Origin: Pseudomonas quebecensis
Lineage (GTDB): Bacteria > Pseudomonadota > Gammaproteobacteria > Pseudomonadales > Pseudomonadaceae
NCBI RefSeq assembly: GCF_026410085.1
Contig: NZ_CP112866.1
Coordinates: 4,773,001 to 4,837,000 of the forward strand
Direction: 5' to 3'
Length of the DNA: 64,000 nt
The translations under genes were made by a program, and so were the position numbers. This document shows, one piece after another, positions 17,188-25,458 of this stretch (positions are counted from its first letter, which is position 1; the number at the start of each line of letters is the position of its first letter). A model generated the notes under the pieces. That model was given only the letters and a program-made list of their open reading frames with translations, did not search any database and had not been told where the DNA came from.

Positions 17188-18945
17188 TTAGACCACAGCG
17201 TCATAAGGGTCCACGCCATCCTTGACCACCAGGATGTCTTCCATGATCAGGTACTGCAGGTCGGAGCCGAAGAACATGTTCAGCGCGTCGGTGGGCGAGC
17301 AGATCATCGCTTCGCCACGGCGGTTGAGCGAGGTGTTCAACGACACACCGTTACCGGTGAGGACTTCCAGCTCTTTCATCATGTCGTAGTAGCGCGGGTT
17401 GTACTCACGCTTGAGCACTTGGGCGCGCGAGGTGCCATCTTCATGGACCACTTCCGGCACCCGGGTTTTCCATTCTTCGGCCACTTCAAAAGTGAAGGTC
17501 ATGAACGGCGCCGGGTGATCGACCTTGATCATCTGCGGGGCTACGGTGTCGAGCATCGACGGGCAGAAAGGCCTCCAGCGCTCGCGGAACTTGATCTGGT
17601 GGTTGATGCGGTCGGCCACGCCGGTGGCGCTCGGGCAACCGATGATCGAACGACCGCCCAGCGCACGCGGGCCAAACTCCATGCGGCCCTGGAACCAGGC
17701 CACCGGGTTGCCGTCGACCATGATTCTGGCGATGCGCTGCGGCATGTTCTCGATCTTGCGCCAGTTCGGCTTGCTCTCGTGCTTGGCGCACGCGGCAATC
17801 ACGTCTTCGTTGCTGTAGGACGGGCCGAGGTAGACGTGTTCCATCTTCTCCACCGGCACACCACGGGCGTGGGACACATAGGCGGCCGCACCGACAGCGG
17901 TGCCGGCATCGCCGGACGCCGGCTGCACGAACAGCTCTTTGACGTCGTCACGGGCGATGATTTTCTGGTTCAGCTTGACGTTCAGCGCACAGCCACCGGC
18001 GAAGGCCAGCTTGCCGGTGTTCTTCAGAATGTCGCCCAGATAGTGGTCGATCATCTGCAAGGCCAGCTTTTCAAACAGCGCCTGCATGCTGGCGGCGTAG
18101 TGGATGTAGGGTTCGTCGGCGATATCGCCTTCGCGTTTGGGGCCCAGCCACTCGATCAGTTTCGGCGAGAAGTAGAAGCCCTTGCCCTTCTCTTTGTAGC
18201 GACGCAGGCCGATGACGTTGGCGTAGTCGGTGTTGATCACCAGCTCGCCGTTTTCAAACGAGGCCAGGCGCGAGAAGTCGTACTTGCTGGCATCGCCATA
18301 CGGCGCCATGCCCATGACCTTGAACTCGCCGTCGAGCATTTCGAAACCGAGGAACTCGGTGATCGCGCCGTACAGGCCGCCGAGGGAGTCCGGGTCGTAG
18401 AATTCTTTGATTTTGTGGATCTTGCCGTTCTCGCCGTAGCCGAAGAACGTGGTGGCGTACTCGCCTTTACCGTCGATACCGAGGATCGCGGTTTTTTCCT
18501 GGAAGCCGGAGCAGTGGTAGGCACTGGAGGCGTGGGCAAGGTGATGCTCGACCGGCTCGATCTTGATCTTCTTGGGATCGAAGCCCAGTTGCTCCAGGCA
18601 CCATACGATCTTGTTGCGATAGCGCTTGTAGCGACGATTGCCCATCAGGATCGCGTCGAGCGCGCGGTCCGGGGCGTACCAGTAACGCTTGGCATAGTGC
18701 CAGCGCGCCTCGCCGAACAGGCTGATCGGGGCGAACGGGATCGCCACCACGTCAACGTCCGAAGGCTTGATGCCGGCCTGCTCCAGGCAGAACTTCGCCG
18801 ACTCGTAGGGCATGCGGTTCTTTGCATGTTTGTCGCGTACGAAGCGCTCTTCTTCGGCGGCCGCGATCAGCTTGCCGTCGATATACAGGGCTGCGGAAGG
18901 ATCATGGCTAAGGGCGCCGGACAGGCCAAGAATCGTCAATGCCAC
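17188..18945 (-). CDS. NodU/CmcH family carbamoyltransferase, LPS core heptose (WapO-like)
   Basis: This 585-residue enzyme is of the NodU/TobZ type. It makes carbamoyl-AMP in a C-terminal YrdC-like domain and passes the carbamoyl group to a sugar hydroxyl in the N-terminal Kae1-like domain. The N-terminal part opens with TILGLSGALSHDPSAALYID and contains the iron-binding motif EHHLAHASSAYHCSGF near residue 130. The C-terminal domain carries WFQGRMEFGPRALGGRSI near residue 420. In P. aeruginosa the equivalent gene PA5005 carbamoylates the second heptose (wapO), so the same role is likely here. It is the first gene of the operon leading through mig-14 and the deacetylase towards the glycosyltransferases. 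The wapH gene that I recall between mig-14 and this gene in P. aeruginosa is absent. Confidence 0.9.
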   Translation of the reverse strand: MALTILGLSGALSHDPSAALYIDGKLIAAAEEERFVRDKHAKNRMPYESAKFCLEQAGIKPSDVDVVAIPFAPISLFGEARWHYAKRYWYAPDRALDAILMGNRRYKRYRNKIVWCLEQLGFDPKKIKIEPVEHHLAHASSAYHCSGFQEKTAILGIDGKGEYATTFFGYGENGKIHKIKEFYDPDSLGGLYGAITEFLGFEMLDGEFKVMGMAPYGDASKYDFSRLASFENGELVINTDYANVIGLRRYKEKGKGFYFSPKLIEWLGPKREGDIADEPYIHYAASMQALFEKLALQMIDHYLGDILKNTGKLAFAGGCALNVKLNQKIIARDDVKELFVQPASGDAGTAVGAAAYVSHARGVPVEKMEHVYLGPSYSNEDVIAACAKHESKPNWRKIENMPQRIARIMVDGNPVAWFQGRMEFGPRALGGRSIIGCPSATGVADRINHQIKFRERWRPFCPSMLDTVAPQMIKVDHPAPFMTFTFEVAEEWKTRVPEVVHEDGTSRAQVLKREYNPRYYDMMKELEVLTGNGVSLNTSLNRRGEAMICSPTDALNMFFGSDLQYLIMEDILVVKDGVDPYDAVV

Positions 18946-19087
18946 AGGGGTCTAGCCTCTTTTAGTCTGCATGCAGGCGGGTTGCGCCTGAAAAAAGTGC
19001 GCTTCCCGCCCAGGCGGGAAACAGCTAAAGGGCGGGATTATAGCTTAAAAGCAGTGGGAAGCTGTTAGCGGCAAGCGGCAAGTGGGC

Positions 19088-19444
19088 CTAGCGGTAGATC
19101 TCGATGCTGCCATCCTTGTTCTGGCGATAGATCGTATAAGGCAGTGCCAATGTGTCCAGTACGCCGGACGCCACGAACTCGACCGCGATGGCCGGTATCG
19201 AATCGCGCCCCAGCCCAATCTGGCCGCTGTCCTGCAGGTTCTTATCAGGGGCAGGCTCGCCATTGAGCGTACAGAACCCATAGATCACACCGCTGTAGAT
19301 GCGCGGTACGTTGTCGCAGTGGCTGCGCGAATCCTTGAGATTCTGGCTGGTCACGGCGTCGGGGCGGAACACGGTGTTGATCGTGCCGCAACCGGCCAGC
19401 ACCAGCAGCACAGGCAACCATAAGACGCAGGACAGAGTCTTCAC
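19088..19444 (-). CDS. Small outer membrane lipoprotein, YceK/YidQ (DUF1375) type
   Basis: This 118-residue lipoprotein starts with VKTLSCVLWLPVLLVLAGCG, a lipoprotein signal peptide with lipobox LAGC and Cys19 as the modified residue. Residue 20 is Gly, so sorting to the outer membrane is expected. The mature part includes YSGVIYGFCTLNGE and a hydrophobic ALPYTIYRQN near the end, typical of the YceK/YidQ group. The start is the GTG at 19444, supported by the AAGGAG site six bases upstream; the longer ATG-initiated frame at 19483 puts basic residues ahead of the signal peptide. Function is unknown. It lies between the LPS carbamoyltransferase and a divergent receptor gene. Confidence 0.82.
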   Translation of the reverse strand: MKTLSCVLWLPVLLVLAGCGTINTVFRPDAVTSQNLKDSRSHCDNVPRIYSGVIYGFCTLNGEPAPDKNLQDSGQIGLGRDSIPAIAVEFVASGVLDTLALPYTIYRQNKDGSIEIYR

Positions 19445-19526
19445 AAACCGCTCCTTTTGCTTGCCATTAACGAAGCGTGCCACGCTAACATCGACGCCCC
19501 TGGAGGCCCAGCGTGGGAATGCCGAT

Positions 19527-19589
19527 TTGCAGCGTAGGCTGATTCCGAAATGATAAAAGCTGCGCGAGCCACTAAACTCGCGCCTTTTT
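19527..19589 (+). promoter_or_regulatory. Possible promoter and terminator-like stem before the TonB receptor
   Basis: TTGCAG (19527-19532) and TGATAA (19551-19556) are 18 bases apart and could be a promoter for the receptor gene. Directly after it comes GCGCGAG-N8-CTCGCGC (19562-19583) followed by CTTTTT, which has the form of a rho-independent terminator on the plus strand. It lies about 40 bases before the ATG. It could stop a short leader RNA or just stabilise the 5' end. No Fur box is evident. Confidence 0.45.
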
Positions 19590-19629
19590 GCGCGTTTACA
19601 CCCTAAGCGCCACGGAATTCGGCCGATTG

Positions 19630-21714
19630 ATGAACCACCTCACCCGCCTCACCCTCTTGCTGCCCGGCCTGTTGGCCCTATGTGACACCGCAGGCGCGGA
19701 AGACGCGCCCCTGATACTCGACCCCAGCGTCGTCACCGGTTCACGCAGCGCCAGCCCGACCTTCGACCTGCCTTACTCAGTGGACGCAATCGACCGCGAC
19801 CAGATCAGCGACGGCCAACTGGGCATCAACGCCTCCGAAGCCTTGGCGCGCGTGCCCGGACTGGTGGTCCAGAACCGTCAGAATTACGCGCAGGACCTGC
19901 AGATTTCCTCCCGTGGCTTTGGCGCCCGTTCGGCGTTTGGCGTACGCGGGATCAAGTTGTTTGCCGACGGCATCCCCGCCAGCACCCCGGACGGCCAGGG
20001 CCAGGCCGCCACGTTCAACCTGGATACCGCCGAACGCATTGAAGTGCTGCGCGGACCGGCCGCGACCTTGTACGGCAGCAACGCCGGGGGTGTGATTCAG
20101 ATGTTCTCGCGTGAAGGCGAAGGCGCGCCGCGTATCGGCGCCGAAACCCTGGTGGGCAGCGACGGCCTGAACAAGAACCACCTCACCGCAGAAGGCGCCA
20201 CCCATGGCGCCGGCTTCGTGCTGGATGCCTCGCGCATGGACACCGACGGCTACCGCGACCACAGCAGCGCCCGTCGCGACCAGACCTTCGCCAAGCTCAA
20301 CCTTCACCCGGACGATGACAGCAAGCTGGCACTGATCTACAGCAGCCTGGAGCAGAACGGCACCCAGGACCCGCTGGGGCAGACGTGGGCCGCCTACAAA
20401 GCCGATCCACGCTCAGTGAGCGCCAACGCCCTGACGTACAACACGCGAAAAAGCATCGACCACCAGCAAGTGGGGATGAACTACGAGCGGTATGTGGGTG
20501 ACGCGACGCTGCAGGTGAATGCGTATACGGGGCGGCGCAGCGTCATTCAGTACCTGTCGATCCCCAAAGGCACGCCCGCCAATGAGCGGGGCGGCGGCGT
20601 CGTGCAATTCGATCGCCAGTTCTACGGCGCCGGCGCGCGCTGGATGCAGCCCATTGACAGCGCGCCGGGGGAGTTGATGATTATCGGCGGGCTGGATTTC
20701 GACCAGAGCCAGGACAGCCGCCACGGCTACCAGAACTACAGCGGCAACACGCTGGGCGTAAAAGGCCAGTTACGTCGTGACGAAGTCGACACGGCGCGCA
20801 GCCTTGATCCCTACCTGCAAGCCAATTGGGCCCTTGATCGCTGGACCCTGCAAGCAGGTGTGCGCCATAGCAGCATGGAGATGGACGTCGACGATCAATT
20901 CCTCAGCAATGGCAACGCCAGCGGACGCAAGATCTATCGAAAAACGACGCCTTCCATGAGCGTGATGTACGCCTTCACCCCCGACCTGCACGGCTACGTC
21001 AGCGCAGGCAAGGGCTTCGAAACGCCCACCCAGGCCGAATTGGCCTACGCACCGGGTAACGCCGAAGGCTTCAACTTTGGCCTCAAGCCGTCAGACAGCA
21101 CCCAGTATGAAGTGGGCTTGAAGGCGCAGGTGGGGAGCACGCGGGTCAACGCCGCCGTGTTCCAGATCACCACCGAGGATGAACTGGTGGTCAATCAATC
21201 CCTGGGCGGGCGCACCAGCTATCAAAACGCCGGCCGCACCCTGCGTCGCGGCTTCGAACTTGGCCTGCAAAGCCAGCTGGCGGAACAATGGAGCACCCAC
21301 CTCGCCTACACCCGCCTGCAAGCCACCTACGACAGCGCCTTCATGGGCGGCGGCAACCCGGTGGATAAAGGCAATTACCTCCCCGGCGTACCGCAGACCA
21401 CGCTATTTGCCGAGCTGAACTGGAAACCGCGGGACTGGGTCAGCAGCGCCATTGAAGGCCTGTACCGCAGCAAGGTCTATGTCGAAGACACCAACCAGCA
21501 GCACGCCGCGCCGGGGTACAGCGTATTCAACTGGCGGGCGCGCTTGGAGCAGAAGGTCGAGCACTGGACTTTCCACCAGACCTTGCGCCTGGATAACGTG
21601 CTGGACCGGCAGTATGTGGGCTCGGTCATTGTCGGCGATGGCAACGGCCGCTACTACGAAGCCGCGCCCGGCCGTTCGTGGTACGCCGGCGCCGGGGCCG
21701 AGTATCAATTCTGA
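19630..21714 (+). CDS. TonB-dependent outer membrane receptor
   Basis: This 694-residue protein is a TonB-dependent transporter for an unknown ligand, such as a siderophore, haem or metal chelate. The ATG at 19630 is followed by a signal peptide (MNHLTRLTLLLPGLLALC) with likely cleavage after AGA at residue 23. The region DPSVVTGSRS is the TonB-box zone. The plug domain follows with LNASEALARVPGLVV, SRGFGARSAFGVRG and IEVLRGPAATLYGSNAGGVI. The C-terminal beta-barrel ends in Phe (GAGAEYQF), as usual for outer membrane proteins. It resembles the YncD/FecA-like branch. No sigma factor, anti-sigma or transport genes are beside it. It ends only 12 bases from the stop of the convergent kinase operon, and looks inserted into the LPS cluster relative to P. 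aeruginosa. Confidence 0.88.
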   Translation: MNHLTRLTLLLPGLLALCDTAGAEDAPLILDPSVVTGSRSASPTFDLPYSVDAIDRDQISDGQLGINASEALARVPGLVVQNRQNYAQDLQISSRGFGARSAFGVRGIKLFADGIPASTPDGQGQAATFNLDTAERIEVLRGPAATLYGSNAGGVIQMFSREGEGAPRIGAETLVGSDGLNKNHLTAEGATHGAGFVLDASRMDTDGYRDHSSARRDQTFAKLNLHPDDDSKLALIYSSLEQNGTQDPLGQTWAAYKADPRSVSANALTYNTRKSIDHQQVGMNYERYVGDATLQVNAYTGRRSVIQYLSIPKGTPANERGGGVVQFDRQFYGAGARWMQPIDSAPGELMIIGGLDFDQSQDSRHGYQNYSGNTLGVKGQLRRDEVDTARSLDPYLQANWALDRWTLQAGVRHSSMEMDVDDQFLSNGNASGRKIYRKTTPSMSVMYAFTPDLHGYVSAGKGFETPTQAELAYAPGNAEGFNFGLKPSDSTQYEVGLKAQVGSTRVNAAVFQITTEDELVVNQSLGGRTSYQNAGRTLRRGFELGLQSQLAEQWSTHLAYTRLQATYDSAFMGGGNPVDKGNYLPGVPQTTLFAELNWKPRDWVSSAIEGLYRSKVYVEDTNQQHAAPGYSVFNWRARLEQKVEHWTFHQTLRLDNVLDRQYVGSVIVGDGNGRYYEAAPGRSWYAGAGAEYQF

Positions 21715-21726
21715 GCGTCGAAGCGA

Positions 21727-23169
21727 TCAGGTGGGCTGCTTGGGCAAACGCTCATCGATCAGCTGATACAGCGCGCTGTCCTGCGGCCAGTTACGCATAA
21801 ATCGCGCACGGTCCTTGGCATAGGCCGGGGCGAAGCTGGCCAGGCTGCGGTGTTGGCACATCGCGTCAAGGTCAATCAGCGCCCAGCGGTCTTCGTGCCA
21901 GAACAGGTTGTGGCCCTTGAAATCGCCATGACTGATGCGCTCGCGGATCAACTCGGCGAACAGACGATCCAGCGCCTGCAGTTCGTTTTCCGGTGCGTCG
22001 CCGTGTTCAACGTAGGGCGCGAAGCGCTCGATGATGTCCGGCCCCGGCAGGTATTCGGTGATCAGGTACGCGCGGCTGCGCAGCCAGAGGAAACGCTTTT
22101 CCAGCACGGCCAGCGGCTTGGGCGTGCTGATGCCGAGGAACGCCAGACGGTTGCCTTCGCGCCAGGAATGCCAGGCGCGGCTTGGGCGCCAGAAGCGCTT
22201 GAGCCAATGGGCGAAACCCTTGATGTTGTAGCGCTTGATCACCAGCGGCCGACCGGCCACCTCGACCCTGGCTACGCTGGCGGCGCCGCCGGTCTTGTAC
22301 AAGTGGCCCTGCTCGAGCAGGGCGTCGGCCTGTTCCAGTACCGGCAGCATCGCCGGCACCTCCTCGCGACGGATCGCGCGCAACCCAAAGGCACCGCGCT
22401 CCACGCTGAACAGCGTGCACTCACGGCCGACCTTGTCCAGATAGTCTTTCAAGCGCCACGCACTGACCTTACGCACCTGTTTTTCCAAGGCCTCCAGGGG
22501 CAAGGCGTGTTCACCATTGCCCAGCAGGTAGTACACCAGCAACTCTTCGGTGAACGGCTCAAGATTCTTGGGCAACTGGGCGAAAAATACGCCCAGGTTT
22601 TCCAGCACACGGTTGCGCGACAGTGGCTTGCCAGGCTCTTCGGCGCGAATCCCGGCACCGTCGATCAGGTACAGTTTGCCGTTCTGGCGCAGCAGGTTGT
22701 CCAGGTGCAGGTCTTCCTGCCACAGCCCTTTGGTGTGCATCTGTGCGATCGCGCCCAGCGCCTCAGCGAGCACGGCGGTTTGTTCGTCGGCCAACGGCGG
22801 CAAACCTTCGACCGTCTGCCAGGCGTCGGCCAGGCTTTGTGCGCCCTCTATGAATTCGAACAGCAACCAGCCTCCCTCGCCTTCCTGCAGGCCGTCCGCC
22901 AGCAGCAACGGCGTGGTCAGGCCCTGTTCGGCCAGCAGACGAACGCCGCTGAGCTCACGCTGGAAATGCCGCGCGGCCTTGCTGCCTACCAGCAGCTTGG
23001 CCAGCACGGCACGCCCGCGCCACACCGCCGCGCCAACGTAGCGCTGGCCTGGCAACACGCGCAGCAGGCTCAAAAGTTGCAACTGCCCAGGGCCGGCGGC
23101 GTCCGCCAGCTCCAGCGTCAACGGCAGGCTCGGCGCGCGGCCGACGTTTTTCAGCTCCGACAGGCGCAT
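21727..23169 (-). CDS. LPS-core kinase-like protein with two tandem kinase domains
   Basis: This 480-residue protein is the last gene of the waaF-to-kinase operon and corresponds to P. aeruginosa PA5006. Two kinase-fold domains can be traced. In the first, Lys58 (AVLAKLL), then QEDLHLDN (residues 151-158) with catalytic-type Asp153 and Asn158, and Asp170 in LIDGAG. In the second, Lys312 (VIKRYN), SHGDFKGHN (413-421) with Asp416 and Asn421, and Asp433 in ALIDLDAM. Both sets of ATP and Mg ligands look intact, so both domains may be active. The start is one base inside the wapQ stop codon, so translation is coupled. The role is presumably phosphorylation of core heptose, as for the WaaP family; the exact site is unknown. 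Confidence 0.8.
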   Translation of the reverse strand: MRLSELKNVGRAPSLPLTLELADAAGPGQLQLLSLLRVLPGQRYVGAAVWRGRAVLAKLLVGSKAARHFQRELSGVRLLAEQGLTTPLLLADGLQEGEGGWLLFEFIEGAQSLADAWQTVEGLPPLADEQTAVLAEALGAIAQMHTKGLWQEDLHLDNLLRQNGKLYLIDGAGIRAEEPGKPLSRNRVLENLGVFFAQLPKNLEPFTEELLVYYLLGNGEHALPLEALEKQVRKVSAWRLKDYLDKVGRECTLFSVERGAFGLRAIRREEVPAMLPVLEQADALLEQGHLYKTGGAASVARVEVAGRPLVIKRYNIKGFAHWLKRFWRPSRAWHSWREGNRLAFLGISTPKPLAVLEKRFLWLRSRAYLITEYLPGPDIIERFAPYVEHGDAPENELQALDRLFAELIRERISHGDFKGHNLFWHEDRWALIDLDAMCQHRSLASFAPAYAKDRARFMRNWPQDSALYQLIDERLPKQPT

Positions 23170-23921
23170 CAGCGCTTCTCCTTATGGCTGCGCCGGGCCG
23201 TGAGGCGCTGCAGCCAGGTCGAGACCAACGCGCTGTCCTCGGGCTGCTCGAGATAGGCCGCCAACAGTTGACGCACCTGCACCTCGGACCACTGCGGGGA
23301 CCGGCGCAGCAAAGGCTCCAGATCCTTGACGCGATCACGCCAGCCGAACAGCAATGGACGGGTTTTCTCCAGGTCGATCAGTTGCGCGGCGTAACCGTCG
23401 CCGGTGGCCTGCAGAAAAATATGCTTGGGGTAGAAACAGCCATGCACCTGGCCGACGCCGTGCAGCCGGCGCGCCAATTCACCGCAGGCCCGCAGGATCG
23501 CGCGGTGCTGGACATCGCTGAGCGAGGACCACTGCTCGAGCAACGACTCCAGGTCGTTCCAGCCGTCGAGGGCACGAGTCAACAGCATGGCGCGATACTC
23601 GCCGGCCACCTTGCGCTCGCCGTAGAACGCCGCCTGCAAGGCCGGGATCCCCAGGGCGCGGTAACGACTGATATTGCGAAACTCGCGGGAGAAACTCGGC
23701 TCGCCGAATGGCCGGTGCAGGCTGCGCGTCAGGTAGTTGCTCTGGCGCTTGAGGTAGTAACCCTGCCCCTCCAGCTCCAGGCGAAACACGCTGCTCCAGC
23801 CGCCACGGCTGGTGTTCGGCTCGTCCACCGCGTCGAGCTGCTTGGCCCACAACGCGTCGAACGTGGCCAGGCCGTTGCGCTCCAGCAAGGCCCGGTCGGC
23901 AGCCGCCAGGAAGTCACTCAT
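23169..23921 (-). CDS. wapQ: LPS core kinase-like protein WapQ
   Basis: This 250-residue protein belongs to the InaA/Kdo-WaaP kinase family and by position is WapQ (P. aeruginosa PA5007). It has Lys58 in YYLKRQ and Asp183 in LIDLEKTRP. The catalytic loop reads QVHGCFYPKHIFL (residues 158-170), so the Asp of the HRD motif is Cys162. That change is typical of the InaA-like branch as I recall it and leaves catalysis uncertain. It could be a pseudokinase or use a different residue. The gene overlaps the upstream wapP-side gene by four bases and the downstream tandem kinase gene by one. It is proposed to modify heptose residues of the inner core. Confidence 0.8.
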   Translation of the reverse strand: MSDFLAAADRALLERNGLATFDALWAKQLDAVDEPNTSRGGWSSVFRLELEGQGYYLKRQSNYLTRSLHRPFGEPSFSREFRNISRYRALGIPALQAAFYGERKVAGEYRAMLLTRALDGWNDLESLLEQWSSLSDVQHRAILRACGELARRLHGVGQVHGCFYPKHIFLQATGDGYAAQLIDLEKTRPLLFGWRDRVKDLEPLLRRSPQWSEVQVRQLLAAYLEQPEDSALVSTWLQRLTARRSHKEKR

Positions 23922-24652
23922 TCACGTCCCTCGAAAAACTTCACCACATGGCGAATTCGTTGTTTGTCGGACGCCGTCAGGTGGGTGCGTTGTCGATATT
24001 TCATATAGAAACGCAGGCGCTGGGTGGCCGACAGATGATATTTGGCGACCTTGTCCAGGCAGGCCAGGTCCTTGGTGATGCGGTACTTGAGCCAGAAACC
24101 GCGCCAGAAATCGCCGTTGGGGCAATCGATCAGGTAGAGGGTGCACTGATCGTCCACCAGCAGGTTGCGCCACTTCAAGTCGTTATGGGTGAAGCGGTGA
24201 TCGTGCATGGTGCGCGTATATTCGGCGAGCTGCCGGCTGATGGCATCGACCCAGCGGGGGTCCTTGAGCCGCGCATCATTGCGTTCGGCCAGAACCGACA
24301 GGTCTTCGGTCTTGGGCAATTCGCGGGTAATCATCGCCCCACGGTTGTAGGCCAGCCCGTTGCGATCCAGGCCCCAGGCGACTACATCAGCGGTAGGGAT
24401 GCCCCACTTGGCGAAACGCTTGAGGTTCTGCCATTCGGATTTCACTCGCGGCTTGCCCAGGTAACGGCGCAAGCCCTTGCCCGCCCCGGAGTAACGCTTG
24501 ACGTAGTAATTGACCCCGCCACGCTCAACCCGGATCACTTCCGACAACGGGTCTCGAGTCAACCGTTCGCCTTGCAGCGCGAACACCGCCTCCAGGCTGC
24601 CGAAGTCGTCCGCCAGGGCGGCGTAGGCCGGTTCCAGGTTCCAGCCCGCCAT
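23918..24652 (-). CDS. wapP: LPS core heptose kinase WapP-like
   Basis: This 244-residue protein is a WaaP/RfaP-family kinase. The ATP-binding Lys52 is in YYVKRYSG. The catalytic loop is intact, RFTHNDLKWRNLL (residues 153-165), with Asp158 and Asn163, and Asp176 (LIDCPN) is the Mg ligand. It probably phosphorylates inner-core heptose in the cytoplasm, following waaP in the pathway. The start is MAGWNLEP at 24652. It overlaps the waaP stop by an ATGA junction. A longer reading frame that stays open upstream lies inside waaP and is not used. By order it corresponds to P. aeruginosa PA5008. Which heptose position it modifies is unknown. Confidence 0.83.
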   Translation of the reverse strand: MAGWNLEPAYAALADDFGSLEAVFALQGERLTRDPLSEVIRVERGGVNYYVKRYSGAGKGLRRYLGKPRVKSEWQNLKRFAKWGIPTADVVAWGLDRNGLAYNRGAMITRELPKTEDLSVLAERNDARLKDPRWVDAISRQLAEYTRTMHDHRFTHNDLKWRNLLVDDQCTLYLIDCPNGDFWRGFWLKYRITKDLACLDKVAKYHLSATQRLRFYMKYRQRTHLTASDKQRIRHVVKFFEGRE

Positions 24653-25458
24653 CAGAGCGCATCCCCGTAACGTTGCTTGCGCGCATAGAGTTTGGCGGCC
24701 ATGCGCTCCAACTCGGCCAGCAGCGGCGCTTGCTCGGCCAGGATCCGGCGCAACGGTTGCTGAAAGTAATGTTTGAGAAAGCGCAGTTTGTCGCGCCGGG
24801 TCAGGCCGATGTCCAGGGCGGAGTAATACAGCCCGGCCAGGTCCTTGTTGCGCCAGCGCATGGGGATCGTCGCGCGCACCTGGGCGCGGTGCAGGTCGAT
24901 CACGGACAGTTTGAGAGTATCCACGGCGATCGGTCGGTCGGTGTGCAACAGGAAGTGGCAGAGGTAACAATCACGGTGATTGACGCCGCCACGATGCATC
25001 GCGCCGACCGTACGCGCCAGCTCGGCGGTCAAGGCGTGCTTGATCGCCGGCACCGGCGGCTGCTTGAGCCAGTCGAGGGTCAAATCCTCCAGGCTGATAA
25101 TCGGGGTCAGCTCGCGCGTAACGATGAACGAGTGCTGATCAGCCGGATTACTGCCCTTCTCACCAAAAGCCACGGCGGTCATGGTGGGCACGCCCAGCTC
25201 ATGCAAGCGCTGGATCGCCAGCCACTCCTGGCCCGCGCCCAGGACCGGCAACTTGGCGGTGACCAGGTTTTTGAGGATCTCGCCCCAGCCGATACCGCGA
25301 TGGATTTTCACGAAATAGGGTTGACCCTCCACCACCGTACGCAACGTACGACGGGCGGCCAGCTCGCGGAACACCTGGCCTTGCAGTTTCTCGACCTCGG
25401 CGAACGCATCGCGTCCGGCCCACAGGGTCTTGAAGGGTTCGGCAAGAATCAACTTCAT
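24652..25458 (-). CDS. waaP: LPS core heptose(I) kinase WaaP
   Basis: WaaP phosphorylates O-4 of the first heptose of the inner core; in Pseudomonas, phosphorylated core is needed for outer membrane integrity and transport. The 268-residue protein carries Lys51 in YFVKIHRGIGWGEI, the catalytic loop VNHRDCYLCHFLL (residues 159-171) with His161 and Asp163, and Asp188 in SVIDLHRAQ. These match the family and the essential Asp163 described for P. aeruginosa WaaP. It overlaps waaG by four bases and wapP by four, so it sits in the middle of a coupled operon. Length and motifs are normal and I see no defect. Confidence 0.95.
   Translation of the reverse strand: MKLILAEPFKTLWAGRDAFAEVEKLQGQVFRELAARRTLRTVVEGQPYFVKIHRGIGWGEILKNLVTAKLPVLGAGQEWLAIQRLHELGVPTMTAVAFGEKGSNPADQHSFIVTRELTPIISLEDLTLDWLKQPPVPAIKHALTAELARTVGAMHRGGVNHRDCYLCHFLLHTDRPIAVDTLKLSVIDLHRAQVRATIPMRWRNKDLAGLYYSALDIGLTRRDKLRFLKHYFQQPLRRILAEQAPLLAELERMAAKLYARKQRYGDAL

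Noticed and set aside
16450..19068. Open frame of 872 codons antisense to the mig-14 and carbamoyltransferase genes
   Set aside because: No family features, low-complexity His/Gln/Val-rich composition, and it covers two well supported genes on the other strand.
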